A DNA stretch of 44,847 nucleotides. Source: Verrucomicrobiaceae bacterium UBA2429. GTDB lineage: Bacteria; Verrucomicrobiota; Verrucomicrobiia; Verrucomicrobiales; Verrucomicrobiaceae. Below are positions 24,028 to 32,045 of the stretch, piece after piece; within the stretch, counting starts at the first letter, position 1, and each line of letters begins with the position of its first letter. Location of the stretch: contig DDQZ01000018.1 of NCBI GenBank assembly GCA_002343505.1, positions 28,774-73,620 of the forward strand. The letters are read 5' to 3'. The notes under the pieces were generated by a model. The model was not told the DNA's origin, ran no database searches, and saw nothing but the letters and a program-made list of their open reading frames with translations. The position numbers and the translations under genes are program-made.

Positions 24028-25089
24028 TCAATACACACCTTCGACAATCGTCTTCTCCATCGCGCCGAAGGGGCGCACGTCGGCGACGCCGTCCCAGGCG
24101 TAGGGCGCGCGCGGTTTGCGGCGCATGGCCTCGTCGCGCTCCAGGAAGCGGGGCATGAAGAACTCCTTCGTCAGCGTGGTCAGCTCCACCCGGCCCCAGG
24201 TGTCGTAGTCCACGGTCTGGGAGGTCTCGTTCGGGTTGACCACGCGCAGCACAGCGCGCGGCTGCGGGGCGTAGTAGGTGATGGAAAACTGGTCCTCCGG
24301 CTGCAGCGGCACGCTCGCGGCCAGGCCCATGAGCGTGTTGCCATAGGTGGGGTAGAAGCCGATGCGGTTTTCCAGCACCTCCTCGATGATGAAGCGCACA
24401 TACTGCGGGGTCATGGTGGTGCCGCCCACGAAGCAGCCGCGGATGCCGGCGTCATAAAGATCCAGCTTTTCCGCCAGGGCTTCGAGCAGTTTCGGCGTGG
24501 TGAAGATGGCGGAGATTTTGCGGTGCTTGAGCAGGAGAGTGGCCTGGTCCACCACATGGTCCATGTACTGGCGCGCCACGTCGAACTGCTTGTTGGAGAT
24601 GAGCTTCTTCACAAAGCGCGGGTCGAGGTCCACGAAGTAGCAGGAGCTGCCGCGGTAGTTCGCCAGATGCTCCACGGCGAGGCGCAGCCGTCGCGGGCCG
24701 GTGGGGCCGACCATGATCCATGCCTGGCCGGGCGGGAAATGCGCGTCGTCCAGCTTGTGGCTGAACTCCTCGTAATCCACGCGGAAGTCATTCCAGCCGA
24801 TGCGCTGCTTGGGCATGCCGGTGGTGCCTCCGGTCTCGAAGATATTGTAGGGCTTGCCTTTGAAGGCTGCGGGCACCCAGACTTCCGGCTGGAGATCGCG
24901 CAGCCACTCGTCCTCGAAATGCGGGAAATGGGTGATGATGTCAGCGTAGCCGCCCACCTTGCCGCGCGGGTCGAAGTTTTTCTTCGCCCAGTCGAGCCAG
25001 AACGGGCAGCCCGTCTCGGGGGAAAAGTGCCATTCAAGGGTTTCGCGGACGTGCTGATCGAGTTGATTCTGGGCTTCTTCGGGTGTCAT
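24028..25089 (-). CDS. PaaK-like adenylate-forming enzyme
   Basis: 353 residues. FETGGTTGMPKQ (about residues 85-95) is the Ser/Thr/Gly-rich ATP loop of ANL enzymes (usually SSGTTGxPK), and YPTYGNTLMGL corresponds to the YGxTE region. The opening, with WLDWAKKNFDP, resembles the phenylacetate-CoA ligase side of the family. It is shorter than PaaK (about 430), with a short C-terminal part, so ligation to CoA is not assured; it could only adenylate. It lies upstream, on the same strand, of the type III PKS, separated by the Uma2 pseudogene on the other strand, so starter-unit supply is possible but unproven. Confidence 0.75.
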   Translation of the reverse strand: MTPEEAQNQLDQHVRETLEWHFSPETGCPFWLDWAKKNFDPRGKVGGYADIITHFPHFEDEWLRDLQPEVWVPAAFKGKPYNIFETGGTTGMPKQRIGWNDFRVDYEEFSHKLDDAHFPPGQAWIMVGPTGPRRLRLAVEHLANYRGSSCYFVDLDPRFVKKLISNKQFDVARQYMDHVVDQATLLLKHRKISAIFTTPKLLEALAEKLDLYDAGIRGCFVGGTTMTPQYVRFIIEEVLENRIGFYPTYGNTLMGLAASVPLQPEDQFSITYYAPQPRAVLRVVNPNETSQTVDYDTWGRVELTTLTKEFFMPRFLERDEAMRRKPRAPYAWDGVADVRPFGAMEKTIVEGVY

Positions 25090-25174
25090 GGGGCGGCTAT
25101 GAGAGTTGGGAGGCAGGGGCAGTCAAACGAAAGCTGCCGGCCAGGGCTTTCTACGCCCGGCGGCGGGAGCGGGA

Positions 25175-26281
25175 TCATTCCTCGTTCACCGGGATGGCGC
25201 GCAGGACGGTGCGGCGCGCGGTGGCGATGATGAGGGATGAGACGTTCGGCCGCCATTGGTAGCCTGCTCCGAAAGGCAGCGGACCCGCGCTTTGCGTTTT
25301 GAAGGCCGTGTCCAGATCGCGCTGGAAGTGCTGCTTGAAGAGGTTGATCGGTCCGGGGTAGTGGCCGTGCAGGCTCGTCATCCAGTTCTCCGCGTTGAAA
25401 AATCGGTAAGGGATGCCGCTGTCATCCTGGAGGATGTGGCGGGAGTGCTCCAGCAAAAAGCCGCGCGCGCTGCTGAAGCTGTCCAGATGCATGAGGTAGG
25501 AGGCGGCCTTGACCAGCGCCGTGCCCTGCCCGCGCCGGCGGCAGAATTCGATGAAAGCGGGGTTGTCCTTGATGCCCCAGTTCGAAAGATCGGTCGTGAA
25601 ATACCAAAGCGTCTGCGCCACGCCGCGATGATTGTTGAAGCGGATCCTGACGCCCGGTGTTTTGGATTTCTCCTGCGTGGGATCACCGGCGGCGTCGAGC
25701 CACACCAGTTCGGCCGCGGTGATGCGGCAGCCGGCGCGCGCCAGGAAAAGATACAGCACCGGCAGCGTGCCGCTGAGCTGGGTGTTCGCCAGATCGCTCT
25801 TCATGTCGGCGGTGATGAAGAAGCTGTAGCTGAGGATGGCATTCAAGGAGTGGCGCAGGTTCCTCAAGGCGCCGGCGCGCGCGGCGGCGGAGAGCGCCGC
25901 GACATCCGGCAGCGTGCCCACAGGCTCGCGCCCGCACAGAATGTACTCGGAGGCGTTGGGGAAAAACGCGCTGGCGTAAAGGAAATCGGGGCCGCTGAAA
26001 AAATAGAACAGCGGGCTTGGATCCGCCTGGATGTAGGGGAAGTGCGTCGGCATCCAGGTGTGGATGTGCGCCAGTTGCCGGTCCTCCACATCCACCCAGG
26101 CCCTGTGAAAAGCCGCGGCGTGCTCCTGCCATGCGGCCTCGCCCTCCAGCGGCGCCAGCTCGCCGGCGCCGCCCGATGACAGCCCGGCCAGGAAACGCGC
26201 CTGGTCATCCGGCGGAGCGGCAGCCTGAAGCGCCGCGCCGGCACACAGCACCGGCAGAAAAGGGATGAGACGTGAAATCAC
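25175..26281 (-). CDS. Exported hypothetical protein
   Basis: 368 residues, not recognised. A signal peptide (MISRLIPFLPVLCAGAALQA) with a GTG start precedes a mature part rich in aromatic residues: LFYFFSGPDFLYASAFFP, SYILCGREPVGTLP-like, and ILSYSFFITADMKSDLANTQL. The C-terminal part has RNNHRGVAQTLWYF-like and SLHGHYPGPINLFKQH segments. No known catalytic motif is apparent. It lies 85 bases upstream of the adenylate-forming enzyme on the same strand, so they could share a transcript. Its gene start borders the left end of the integron cassette array. Confidence 0.72.
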   Translation of the reverse strand: MISRLIPFLPVLCAGAALQAAAPPDDQARFLAGLSSGGAGELAPLEGEAAWQEHAAAFHRAWVDVEDRQLAHIHTWMPTHFPYIQADPSPLFYFFSGPDFLYASAFFPNASEYILCGREPVGTLPDVAALSAAARAGALRNLRHSLNAILSYSFFITADMKSDLANTQLSGTLPVLYLFLARAGCRITAAELVWLDAAGDPTQEKSKTPGVRIRFNNHRGVAQTLWYFTTDLSNWGIKDNPAFIEFCRRRGQGTALVKAASYLMHLDSFSSARGFLLEHSRHILQDDSGIPYRFFNAENWMTSLHGHYPGPINLFKQHFQRDLDTAFKTQSAGPLPFGAGYQWRPNVSSLIIATARRTVLRAIPVNEE

Positions 26282-26563
26282 CCGGCCAATACAGCAGCAA
26301 CGGCCCCGGCTTTGCCAGAAGAAAAAAGTTCACTGCAACTCCCCGCCACTCCGCCACCCTCCGCCAGTCCTCATCCACGCCGGAGTCCCTCTCCGGCAAA
26401 ATTCCCTGCAACGTCTTGACCTCCGGCCCGGTTTTCGCTTGGATCCCGTTCATCATGAAAAAGATTTCTCCCCGCCCCCTCCGCCGTGGACGAATCCCCT
26501 CCCTCTTCCACGCAAAATCTTCCCCGAATCCTTTTCGCCGATGCATTCGTGTGGCTAAACAAC
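26282..26563. other. Left flank of the cassette array, no gene seen
   Basis: About 280 bases between the GTG-started exported hypothetical and the first cassette boundary. Pyrimidine-rich on the plus strand. I find no integrase gene or fragment and no second attC half; the short open frames are not convincing. The boundary at 26564 could be an attI remnant or a secondary genomic insertion site. Confidence 0.5.
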
Positions 26564-26591
26564 GTTCGGCTAACTAGCAATCTCACCCGCA

Positions 26592-27212
26592 ATGGCAACT
26601 CTGAAGGAATGGGCCTCAGCGATCAGGAAAGCCTACAGAGATGCCTTCACCTCTCCTGCGCCTCCAGCGTTTAAGGCTCCGAAAAGGCCAGACCCGCCAC
26701 CCGATTCCCTGTTGCTACATTCCGCAGCACGGAGAGATGCATTCACCTTTATTGATTATCTTCCCTGGGATCAGGTTCATCACGCATACGGCCAAGCTAT
26801 AGATGCCCGTAGCGAGTTGCGGCGCTTGATCTCTGATGACGAGGACGAGCGGATGGATGCCATCTGTGGGTTTCTCTACAGTTCGGCGTTTCACCAATAT
26901 ACCATCTACCCGGCCACACCATTCGCCATGTTGAGTGTGCTCCGCATACTCGATTTACCTGATGTTCCCGACCTGAGTTCCGGCATGCGAGATCGACCGA
27001 TGGCATTCGAACTTCTGCATTTCATCAGGATTTGTGCAGAGAGAGGCCAGGTTGGCATCCACGGGACACCGCATCCTGTCGCACCCACGATTGAGCAGGT
27101 CACTTCCACATGCGAGTCCATTTGCCACCGATTCTTGACTCACATTGAGCCATGCGTTCGTTCTGAGGCCGAAGCCCTTTCCTCGGTCATAGCCAGAACA
27201 CGCCAATCATGA
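26592..27212 (+). CDS. Cassette 1 hypothetical protein
   Basis: 206 residues, no family recognised and no signal peptide. It begins MATLKEWASAIRKAYRDAFT, has a Pro-rich stretch (APKRPDPPPDS) and a helical C-terminal half with several Cys. The gene starts 22 bases after the cassette boundary and ends 23 bases before attC 1, the normal compact cassette layout. Codon use is less G/C-biased than in flanking chromosomal genes, in keeping with foreign origin. Confidence 0.75.
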   Translation: MATLKEWASAIRKAYRDAFTSPAPPAFKAPKRPDPPPDSLLLHSAARRDAFTFIDYLPWDQVHHAYGQAIDARSELRRLISDDEDERMDAICGFLYSSAFHQYTIYPATPFAMLSVLRILDLPDVPDLSSGMRDRPMAFELLHFIRICAERGQVGIHGTPHPVAPTIEQVTSTCESICHRFLTHIEPCVRSEAEALSSVIARTRQS

Positions 27213-27234
27213 CCTGACACCACACAACACCAAA

Positions 27235-27327
27235 GCCGAACAAAACGGATGCAGGCAACGGCTTGAAGGCTATCTGTCGTGTCAGCAACGCCTCCCGCTC
27301 GCCGTCGCCTGATCCGAGTCGTTCGGC
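27235..27327 (+). repeat. attC site 1
   Basis: 93 bases. The outer boxes GCCGAAC and GTTCGGC are complementary; the arms CGGATGCAGGCAACGGC and GCCGTCGCCTGATCCG pair with one unpaired G in the left arm, the extrahelical base typical of attC. The centre has CTGTCGTGTCAGCAACG. Confidence 0.9.
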
Positions 27328-27375
27328 CAAGAAACAGCGTGCCACATCGTCATGCTCTCCAAGAATCTACGAATC

Positions 27376-27726
27376 ATGAAAACCACACTGCGATTTATCC
27401 CGTTGGTTGCTGTCGTTGTCCTCGCCTTCAGTCCATTCAGCAAAGCAAGAGATCCTGAGTTTGTTGCCCTCGCTGGGTGGGTGAACACACCGGAATTGAA
27501 CGCAAAGGAAGGCCGAAGAGTCCACACCATCCTAACCGAGCACAAGATCGAGAATGTCGCAGTAGGCAGCGCCGGAATGACTCTGAACGTGCTGAAACCC
27601 CGGGCGGCAGAAGGTCGAAAGCTTCTGGCAAAGGCGATCCTGAATGAAGGACTTCGCATCGTGCTATATGATGAGCATGGCAAGATGGTCAGCCCGGAAA
27701 CTGTTCTTGGACAGAAGAAGCAATGA
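27376..27726 (+). CDS. Cassette 2 exported hypothetical protein
   Basis: 116 residues. MKTTLRFIPLVAVVVLAFSP is a signal peptide, which decides the start (27376) over the upstream in-frame ATG at 27352. The mature part (about 85 residues) reads like an alpha/beta domain: RRVHTILTEHKIENVAVGSA, then GRKLLAKAILNEGLRIVLYD. The alternating pattern resembles small domains of the ferredoxin-like type, but no family is recognised. It ends 16 bases before attC 2. Confidence 0.75.
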   Translation: MKTTLRFIPLVAVVVLAFSPFSKARDPEFVALAGWVNTPELNAKEGRRVHTILTEHKIENVAVGSAGMTLNVLKPRAAEGRKLLAKAILNEGLRIVLYDEHGKMVSPETVLGQKKQ

Positions 27727-27742
27727 ACACAGCAACAGAAGG

Positions 27743-27835
27743 GCCGAACAAAACGGATGCAGGCAACGGCTCGAAGGCGATCTGTCGTGTCAGCAACGTC
27801 TTGCGCTCGCCGTCGCCTGATCCGAAACGTTAGCC
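27743..27835 (+). repeat. attC site 2
   Basis: 93 bases, nearly identical to attC 1: left box GCCGAAC, the same left arm with the extra G, and centre CTGTCGTGTCAGCAACG. The right box is GTTAGCC in place of GTTCGGC because it belongs to the next cassette. Confidence 0.9.
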
Positions 27836-27844
27836 CACAGAACC

Positions 27845-28468
27845 ATGCGCCTTGCCCATACCATTTGCATTGGAGTCCTGTTGCCTGTTCTAGCGTTTGC
27901 AGGTGACGCATCGCAGAAGCTCGATGAGGCCAGGAGAGCTTTCTATGAAGCGGCGAGCAAGCAGGAGACGGCTTATCGCAAGGCGCTCGGTGAAGCTATC
28001 CTGAAGGCGACTCGCTGCGAGGTCTTTCTTTTGGACTTTGACATCCCCCACGACAAGAAGAAGGACACCTTCTTTGACTATCCATCTGATGACGACCATT
28101 TCCCGATCCGGCCATACTCAGCCGAGACGAAGATTTTGAAACGCCGCGTTTTGACAGCCGATGAGTTTCAGCGATTGAAGCCGTCACTTGTCGAGACGGT
28201 GAGTGTTGCCGAGAACAGTGGTGGAGCACTATGTCATATGCCCATTCATGGACTTCGCGTATTCGATGGTGACGAGATGATATTTGAGACGAGCATCTGC
28301 TACGGCTGCGCCAACTTCTATGTAGCCTACCCGCTAGGTGGTGCGGGTTGGGTTGGACTCAGTGCCAAGGACTTTGACACCGTGATGGAGGCGTTGATGC
28401 CTATTCCGGAAAGTGAACGAAAGCGGTTTGAGGAAGCTCATAAACCGAAGAAGGCACCAAAGAAATGA
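27845..28468 (+). CDS. Cassette 3 exported hypothetical protein
   Basis: 207 residues with a signal peptide (MRLAHTICIGVLLPVLAFAG). The mature part begins with a charged helix (SQKLDEARRAFYEAASKQET) and later has SICYGCANFYVAYP with a CxxC pair that could bind metal or form a disulfide. It ends with a Lys-rich tail (HKPKKAPKK). Family unknown. It starts 9 bases after attC 2 and ends 16 bases before attC 3. Confidence 0.75.
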   Translation: MRLAHTICIGVLLPVLAFAGDASQKLDEARRAFYEAASKQETAYRKALGEAILKATRCEVFLLDFDIPHDKKKDTFFDYPSDDDHFPIRPYSAETKILKRRVLTADEFQRLKPSLVETVSVAENSGGALCHMPIHGLRVFDGDEMIFETSICYGCANFYVAYPLGGAGWVGLSAKDFDTVMEALMPIPESERKRFEEAHKPKKAPKK

Positions 28469-28484
28469 ACCACGAACCAGCGAG

Positions 28485-28575
28485 GGAGAACAAAACGCTG
28501 GTGGCAACGGCTCGCAGCAGTCTGTCGTGTCAGCGAAGTCTTGCGCTCGCCGTCGCCACAGCTTAGACGTTCTGC
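28485..28575 (+). repeat. attC site 3
   Basis: 91 bases, with left box GGAGAAC, arm CAAAACGCTGGTGGCAACGG and centre CTGTCGTGTCAGCGAAGTC. The right arm GCCGTCGCCACAGC leads to box GTTCTGC, which belongs to cassette 4. It is more diverged than sites 1 and 2 but has the same plan. Confidence 0.87.
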
Positions 28576-28701
28576 CTGCTCAACAACACTCCCGTGAGCA
28601 GCGGGCAGATCTTCAATCCCAACTTCCAACAAGCACCTGTTGCGGGCTTTTGAGCCAGACTGGCTGTTTGCCTTCCTTTCGACTGGCACTACCCTCCCGC
28701 C

Positions 28702-28875
28702 ATGACAATTACCGTTGACCGTGTGTTTGAGGACGCCCTTTGCCTGACCGGAGAGAGCCGGATTGTGCTCGCTGAGCGGCTGCTTGAGAGTGTGCCGCAC
28801 GACCCGTCCGTCTTTGAGGCACAACTCGCCGTTGCCATTCGCAGGGCTGACGAGATGGAGTCTGGCGCAGTTTAG
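28702..28875 (+). CDS. Cassette 4 antitoxin (addiction module family)
   Basis: 57 residues. MTITVDRVFEDALCLTGESR and IVLAERLLESVPHDPSVFEA match the small antitoxin family PF09720, as does the orphan at 14641-14871. It is followed by a RelE/ParE-like toxin gene 62 bases downstream in the same cassette. Toxin-antitoxin pairs are typical of sedentary integron arrays, where they stabilise the array. The frame is intact, although the toxin's is not. Confidence 0.8.
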   Translation: MTITVDRVFEDALCLTGESRIVLAERLLESVPHDPSVFEAQLAVAIRRADEMESGAV

Positions 28876-28937
28876 GGCGTCCCAGGCGAGGAGGCGCTCC
28901 GTCGTGTCCGTGAGTCCGTTCTCAGGCGTTCACAGTC

Positions 28938-29232
28938 ATGACGTTCGAGTTTCATCCCGACGCACTCGAAGAATGATAATGCAGGTGCCTGGTATGAGGA
29001 GAGACGCCAGCGCCTGGGTGTGGAATTCACCGAGGCTGTTGAGGCTGGCGTGGCAGCCATCCTCGAAACTCCCGACCGCTGCCAGCAGGTGGGCGGAGGC
29101 GTTCGCATCTTCCGGCTCAAACGCTTTCCGTATTACATCTTCTACCGCTACAACGAGCGAGGACAGCACGTCCGCATCGTCGCTGTCATGCACCACAAAA
29201 GACGGCCGGACTACTGGCGTGAGAGGCTCTGA
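28938..29232 (+). pseudogene. RelE/ParE-family toxin, frameshifted
   Basis: It begins MTFEFHPDALEE and then meets a stop (TGA at 28974-28976). The rest continues in another frame from DNAGAWYEERRQRLGVEFTE through AAILETPDRC and VRIFRLKRFPYYIFYR to HHKRRPDYWRERL, a complete ParE/RelE fold with its conserved Arg and Tyr residues. The change falls near 28971-28975, by one extra or two missing bases. An internal ATG at 29020 gives only the last 70 residues, so a full toxin is unlikely. A sequencing error is the alternative. Confidence 0.78.
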
Positions 29233-29247
29233 CAGCGACCACACGAG

Positions 29248-29337
29248 GCAGATCAAACGGATGGAGCGAACACGCCGTAAACGTCTTGTCTGGTTGCGGA
29301 GTCTGGGGCGGCGTGTCGCTCATCCCTGACGTTGCAC
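29248..29337 (+). repeat. attC site 4, right end of the array
   Basis: 90 bases: left box GCAGATC, arm AAACGGATGGAGCGAACACGCCG and its imperfect partner CGGCGTGTCGCTCATCCC, then box GTTGCAC. The central bases differ from sites 1-3. The site ends 3 bases before the stop of the minus-strand glycosyltransferase gene, so the array borders a chromosomal gene directly. Confidence 0.85.
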
Positions 29338-29340
29338 AAA

Positions 29341-30537
29341 CTAAGGAGCTATGCCAGCCAGCGCCCTTGCATAGGCGCGGTGGAGCTGGCGGACGCTGTG
29401 GGGCCAACTGAGCGGGCCGTGCAGGCGCTCGCGGCCGAGCTGGCCCATGCGGTGGCGGCGGGGGGGATCGTCGAGGAGCTCGAGGATGGCGTCGCCGAGC
29501 TGTTCGGGGGAGTTTTCCATGACGTAGAGCGCGGCCTCGCCGGCGGATTCGCGGCCCTCGCGGATGCCGAACATGACCTGGGCTTTGCCGAAGGCCATGT
29601 ATTCGAGGGTTTTGTTCATGGTGCAGTGGTCGTTGTAGGCGTTGATGGGGTCGCAGGCGGCGCCGAGGTCCATGGTGCGCAGGGCGGTGCAGAGGAAGGT
29701 CTGGCTGACGCGGCCCGGCATGTCCACATGGGCGGCGAGGCCGAGCTCTTCACGCAGGGCGAGCAGGCGCTCATGCTCGGGGCCGCCGCCCATGAGGAGG
29801 AATTGCACGTCCTGCCGCTGGCGGGTGTGGAGGATGTGATGCGCGGCGCGCAGCAGGTAGTCCACACCATCGGCGCTGCCCATGACGCCGATGTAGCCGA
29901 CGAGGTGGGGGCGGCCTTTTTTCAATGCGGGGTCCTCGGGCGCGGAGGTGTCCATTTTGTCGGGAGCGGTGCGGACGGTGAAGACTTCGTCATCGCTTTT
30001 GCGCCCGCGCTTTTTCACCACGGCGCGCACGCTTTCGTTGGTGGCGATGACGGCGTCCGCCAGGGCCAGGGTGAGGCGCTCGGCGGTGCGGACGGCGCGG
30101 TAGAGGAGGCCTCGGCGGGCGAATTTGGCCTCGAACATCTCGGGCCAGAGGTCATGCACGTCATAGACGACTCGGACGCCGGCGAGCAGCTTGAAGGGCA
30201 GGGCGACGAGGAAGAGGAGGTCGGGCGGGTTGCAGAGGTGGATGACATCGAAGCCCGCGCGGCGCCAGGCTTTGAGGGCGCAGAGGAACTCGCCGCAGAG
30301 GGCGCTGGCGTATTCGCCGAGGAAGCCGGTGAGGCCGCCGGCCTCGCCGGTGATCCAGTGACGGTAGATCTGGATGCCGTCGAGCTTTTCCTCGGGCTGG
30401 GTGTGGCCACGCATCCGGGGGCAGATGACGGTGACTTCGTGCCCGGCATCCCGCAGTGCGCAGGCCTCCTGCCAGACGCGGCGGTCGAGCGGCACGGGCA
30501 GGTTTTCGACGAGGATGAGGATGCGCTGCGGCCTCAT
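29341..30537 (-). CDS. GT4-family glycosyltransferase
   Basis: 398 residues, GT-B fold. MRPQRILILVENLPVPLDRR opens the N-terminal domain; VVYDVHDLWPEMFEAKFARR is typical of bacterial polysaccharide GT4 enzymes, and the C-terminal half has VGYIGVMGSADGVDYLLRAA and LEYMAFGKAQVMF near the donor site. The canonical E-x7-E is weak here (NAYNDHCTMNKTLEYMAFGK). Cytosolic, probably in exopolysaccharide or lipopolysaccharide assembly. The start at 30537 is 14 bases after the stop of the S41 protease gene, so they form one unit. Its 3' end abuts attC 4. Confidence 0.9.
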   Translation of the reverse strand: MRPQRILILVENLPVPLDRRVWQEACALRDAGHEVTVICPRMRGHTQPEEKLDGIQIYRHWITGEAGGLTGFLGEYASALCGEFLCALKAWRRAGFDVIHLCNPPDLLFLVALPFKLLAGVRVVYDVHDLWPEMFEAKFARRGLLYRAVRTAERLTLALADAVIATNESVRAVVKKRGRKSDDEVFTVRTAPDKMDTSAPEDPALKKGRPHLVGYIGVMGSADGVDYLLRAAHHILHTRQRQDVQFLLMGGGPEHERLLALREELGLAAHVDMPGRVSQTFLCTALRTMDLGAACDPINAYNDHCTMNKTLEYMAFGKAQVMFGIREGRESAGEAALYVMENSPEQLGDAILELLDDPPRRHRMGQLGRERLHGPLSWPHSVRQLHRAYARALAGIAP

Positions 30538-30551
30538 GGGTGCGGCCTTTT

Positions 30552-31928
30552 TCACTGTCCGGCGGGCAGGGCGCGGGGGGCGAGCGCGGCCTCGCCGGAG
30601 CCGAAGGCATCGAAGACGAGCACGCCTTTGAGGGCGTCCACGGCGCGCTCGAGCTGCTTGTCGCCGAGGTTGGCGATCTCGATGGCGGCGGCCTCGCCGG
30701 TGCCGTGCTGGGTGCGCCACTTGGCCACGCGCTGCTCCTCGGCGGGGGTGAGGTTGGAGAGGATGTCCGGGGTGACGCCGTGCTCGTGAATGGTGCGGTG
30801 GCTGGGGGTGTAGTATTTGGCGGTGGTGAGGCGCATGGCGGCGCCGTTTTTCATGGGCAGGATGCTTTGCACGGAGCCTTTGCCAAAGCTGGTGGTGCCG
30901 ACGACGATGGCGCGCTTCAGGTCCTGGAGGGCGCCGGCGACGATCTCGGAGGCGGAGGCGCTGGCGTGATTGACGAGCACGGCCACGGGGTAGCGGCGGG
31001 GGTTTTTGCCGTCGCGCGCGGGGGTGCGGTAGGGCGGGGGATTTTGGGAGGCGATGCGGCCCTCGGTGGTGACGACGACGGTGCCCGCTGGCAGGAACTC
31101 GCCGCAGACGGCGACGGCGCTGTCAAGCAGGCCGCCGGGGTTGTTGCGCAGGTCGAGCACGAAGGCCTGCATGCCGGCGGACTCCAGTTCATCAAGCGCG
31201 GCGGAGAGGTCGCGCGCGGTGGACTGGGTGAACTGGGAGATGCGCGCGTAACCGACTTTGGCGCCGCCGGCCAGCTTTGGCGTGAGCAGCATGGCGTCAT
31301 GCACGGAGGTCTCGGCCAGCACTTCGCGCTCCATGCTGAACTCGAGGAACTGCCGGGTGCCGGGGCGGCGGATGGTGAGCTTCAATGCCTCGCCGGATTT
31401 GCCCTGGAGGAGCTGGATGGCCTCGGCCACGCCGACGCTGTCGGTGAGCACGTCATTGATGCGCACCATTTGATCTCCGGCCAGCACACCGGCGCGCCCG
31501 GCGGGGCCGTCCTCGCGCACGGTGATGATGGTGAGCGCGCCCTCGCGCAAGGCCACGGTGATGCCGATGCCTTCGGAGGTGTCGCTGTGCTCGCGCTGCA
31601 TGTCCTCGAACAGCGTGCGGCCCATGTATTCGCAATGTGGGTCCAGGCGGCGCAGCATGCCCTCCAGCGCGCCCTCGACGAGTTCGGCGAAGGTGACTTT
31701 GTCCTCGTCCACATAGTTCTGGCGGATCATCTCCATGGCGCGTGTGAGCAGTTCCATCTGCCGGTAGGCATCCTCTGGCGGTGGTTTCGCAGTTGCGGCG
31801 GGCGGAGCGGCCTTGGACGGGTTTTTGGCAGCGGGCGCGGTTTCAGGCTCCGCGTCCGGCGCGGGTTCCTGCGCCCGGAGGCAAAGGCTCTGGAGAAAAA
31901 CAAGGGCGGCTGCCAGGGAAACACGCAT
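30552..31928 (-). CDS. S41 carboxyl-terminal processing protease
   Basis: 458 residues with a signal peptide (MRVSLAAALVFLQSLCLRAQ) and a Pro/Ala-rich linker. An N-terminal helical part precedes a PDZ domain (TIITVREDGPAGRAGVLAGD) and the S41 core. The catalytic Ser lies in NHASASASEIVAGAL and the Lys in GTTSFGKGSVQ, both intact; QAFVLDLRNNPGGLLDSAV is the usual core strand. It cleaves C-terminal ends of periplasmic proteins. An ATG pair at 31946 is an alternative start, and the frame is open to 32024. It is followed directly by the GT4 gene. Confidence 0.93.
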   Translation of the reverse strand: MRVSLAAALVFLQSLCLRAQEPAPDAEPETAPAAKNPSKAAPPAATAKPPPEDAYRQMELLTRAMEMIRQNYVDEDKVTFAELVEGALEGMLRRLDPHCEYMGRTLFEDMQREHSDTSEGIGITVALREGALTIITVREDGPAGRAGVLAGDQMVRINDVLTDSVGVAEAIQLLQGKSGEALKLTIRRPGTRQFLEFSMEREVLAETSVHDAMLLTPKLAGGAKVGYARISQFTQSTARDLSAALDELESAGMQAFVLDLRNNPGGLLDSAVAVCGEFLPAGTVVVTTEGRIASQNPPPYRTPARDGKNPRRYPVAVLVNHASASASEIVAGALQDLKRAIVVGTTSFGKGSVQSILPMKNGAAMRLTTAKYYTPSHRTIHEHGVTPDILSNLTPAEEQRVAKWRTQHGTGEAAAIEIANLGDKQLERAVDALKGVLVFDAFGSGEAALAPRALPAGQ

Positions 31929-31983
31929 GGCCGGAAAGTGCATCATGAGGCGGGAGTGGATAGCGGAAAATGCGCCCCTTACA

Positions 31984-32017
31984 GCGGGAACGAGGTGTCC
32001 GCGGGAACGAGGTGTCC
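31984..32017. repeat. 17-bp tandem duplication upstream of the S41 gene
   Basis: GCGGGAACGAGGTGTCC occurs twice in direct succession. Each copy is nearly palindromic (GCGG...CCGC), like a REP unit. It lies in the presumed promoter region of the protease/glycosyltransferase unit. Confidence 0.75.
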
Positions 32018-32045
32018 GCGGCAATAATGCGCGGCGGTCTTTGCT

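Larger units (their letters stand above)
26564..29337 (+). mobile_element. Integron gene-cassette array without integrase (CALIN), four cassettes
   Basis: Four cassettes in one orientation, each with one or two plus-strand genes followed by an attC of 90-93 bases. The boundaries are GTT-type crossover sites at 26564, 27321, 27829, 28569 and 29331. A cassette's first bases should mirror its own attC left box, and they do for three of four: GTTCGGC/GCCGAAC for cassettes 1 and 2, and GTTCTGCC/GGCAGATC for cassette 4. Cassette 3 (GTTAGCCC against GGGAGAAC) is a weaker match. The array has lower G+C than its surroundings. No intI gene occurs in the window, so capture and excision would need an integrase from elsewhere. 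Confidence 0.88.

Noticed and set aside
26204..26546. Minus-strand frame of 113 codons at the left edge of the array
   Set aside because: No recognisable family, overlaps the start of a signal-peptide gene, and shows no integrase features.
29332..32027. Two long plus-strand frames opposite the GT4 and S41 genes
   Set aside because: Gly/Ala/Val-rich shadows; both minus-strand genes have family motifs.
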